A DNA stretch of 64,000 nucleotides from Armigeres subalbatus (Eukaryota; Arthropoda; Insecta; Diptera; Culicidae): the NCBI RefSeq assembly GCF_024139115.2, contig NC_085140.1:313103259-313167258 (forward strand), written 5' to 3'. Both the position numbers and the translations under genes were made by a program. Numbering within the stretch: the first letter of the stretch is position 1; every line of letters starts with the position of its first letter. Below, piece by piece: positions 63,157 through 64,000 of this stretch. The notes beneath the pieces are model-generated. The model had not been told where the DNA came from. It did no database searches and saw only the letters and a program-made list of their open reading frames with translations.

Positions 63157-64000
63157 AGCTAGTTACAAGATGATGGAGTACGAGATGTACATAGGATAAC
63201 CAAGAGAAAAGGAGAAAACTGGATTACCATTCCTTTATTGATCCTAACCGTCGAAGGAATTTCAAGACCACTTGCCTATCGCCAAGGTCTCAGCATCTAA
63301 TACTGAAGCAAAGCATCTAATACTAAGTAAAGTCATCGTCTTCAATCTCTTTGTCAGCAACCCCAACTCCAACATGCCAAAAAGAAACAACGCTACTATC
63401 CACCTTGAACCGATGCCTGTTCCTAGTTGTAGGGACACCCTAGGACCGGAAACCGGCTCACGAGTAGTTGGAACCCCCCAGTACGGAAGTCTGTCCCACA
63501 CCGAAACCGTGGAATACCCCCCGTCGATCAGCTAACAACAAATCAAGATAAGAAAATTATCTAGAGCTTTTTAGTGGAATGTCTTCTCTTGTCATAAGAC
63601 GAGTTCGTACTATCCCATTTTATCCCACATATACGTATTTCGATCACAACAGTAAGGCCGTCTTTAGACCTGTTTGGCCAAATATCCTATTAAACTCACT
63701 TTTTGGTCAAATGACCTATTCGGCCAGATACGTTTCGACCTAATGGTTTTTTTTCGGTCTAGTGGCATTCGGCTGGGTTCCGGCCAAACGACCCTTTCCC
63801 ACATAAAGGTAGGACGTTCTGCCCAGGCACTTGTTGAAACCAATTTTTACGTGTTCGCTGTAATATTTTCATATGACAATTCACAGGCAATGCATTTACG
63901 GGTTTTTGGACTACCAAATATCACAAGATGTGTATAAATTGCCTTGAAAAGTAATAAGTTTTTTAATTATTGCCTAATGCATATTAACGAGTAAATAGCG
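63157..64000. other. Unassigned DNA with a short GGCCAAATGACC-type word array
   Basis: No gene recognised. Positions 63,670-63,800 contain repeated words of the kind TTTGGCCAAATATCC, TTTTGGTCAAATGACC, TTCGGCCAGATACG, TTTCGGTCTAGTGGC and TTCCGGCCAAACGACC. They resemble in style, but not in exact sequence, the CATTTGGCATAA and GGTCGAAAGGGAC arrays. Confidence 0.4.

Overview
This is animal nuclear DNA, almost certainly from an Aedes mosquito. It holds three copies of the tRNA-derived SINE Feilai (described from Aedes aegypti), two copies of a Juan-like Jockey-clade LINE, JAM1-like RTE elements, and LOA/R1, I, CR1/L2-like and Tx1/L1-like LINEs. The DNA between them is AT-rich and I recognise no host gene in it. 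All coding sequence that I can identify is retrotransposon gag/ORF1, endonuclease (EN), reverse transcriptase (RT) or RNase H, nearly all of it broken. Clade names are from motif recognition only. Rep-A, Rep-B, Rep-C and Arr are local names for repeats found by comparing parts of the window with each other.

Layout. 0.6-1.7 kb: a large foldback repeat. 2.2-2.5 kb: Rep-B, short copy. 2.5-6.35 kb: degraded CR1/L2-like LINE (+). 7.2-7.9 kb: Rep-C. 11.87-12.20 kb: a 332-bp MITE. 12.4-12.8 kb: minisatellite module Arr. 12.9-18.8 kb: one Rep-A copy split by a 2,586-bp TIR element (TAA duplication) and by an internally deleted LOA/R1 LINE (-). 19.4-21.6 kb: I-clade LINE fragment (+), followed by a second Rep-C. 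22.5-23.6 kb: RTE fragments (-). 24.1 kb: a hexanucleotide repeat. 24.3-26.8 kb: unassigned. 26.8-28.1 kb: Arr and Rep-A again.

28.9-39.7 kb: a LOA-like ORF1 fragment, then a three-level nest. A LOA-like LINE with RNase H (-) is split by a 3,997-bp Jockey element (14-bp duplication, itself carrying a hairpin MITE) and by a 3.3-kb RTE element (16-bp duplication) whose 5' end carries a LOA-type leader. 42.5-57.4 kb: two Juan-like LINEs (-). The first is split by a 657-bp insertion, by a 6.7-kb Tx1/L1-like LINE (+) and by an expanded Rep-B; the second carries a tRNA-derived SINE. 57.4-64 kb: a 23-bp minisatellite, two Feilai copies, another tRNA-SINE, hairpin MITEs and unassigned DNA.

The most striking object is a 2.26-kb foldback-type element at 46,161-48,416. 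Its terminal inverted repeats are built from short tandem copies of a CATTTGGCATAA word, and its core is a 52-bp minisatellite with a Feilai inside and a perfect 31-bp-arm hairpin. It sits in ORF2 of the best-preserved LINE. Removing the element and one 10-bp target duplication restores an uninterrupted reading frame of about 1,019 codons. Nothing here suggests host genes working together; the window is a layered record of transposition.
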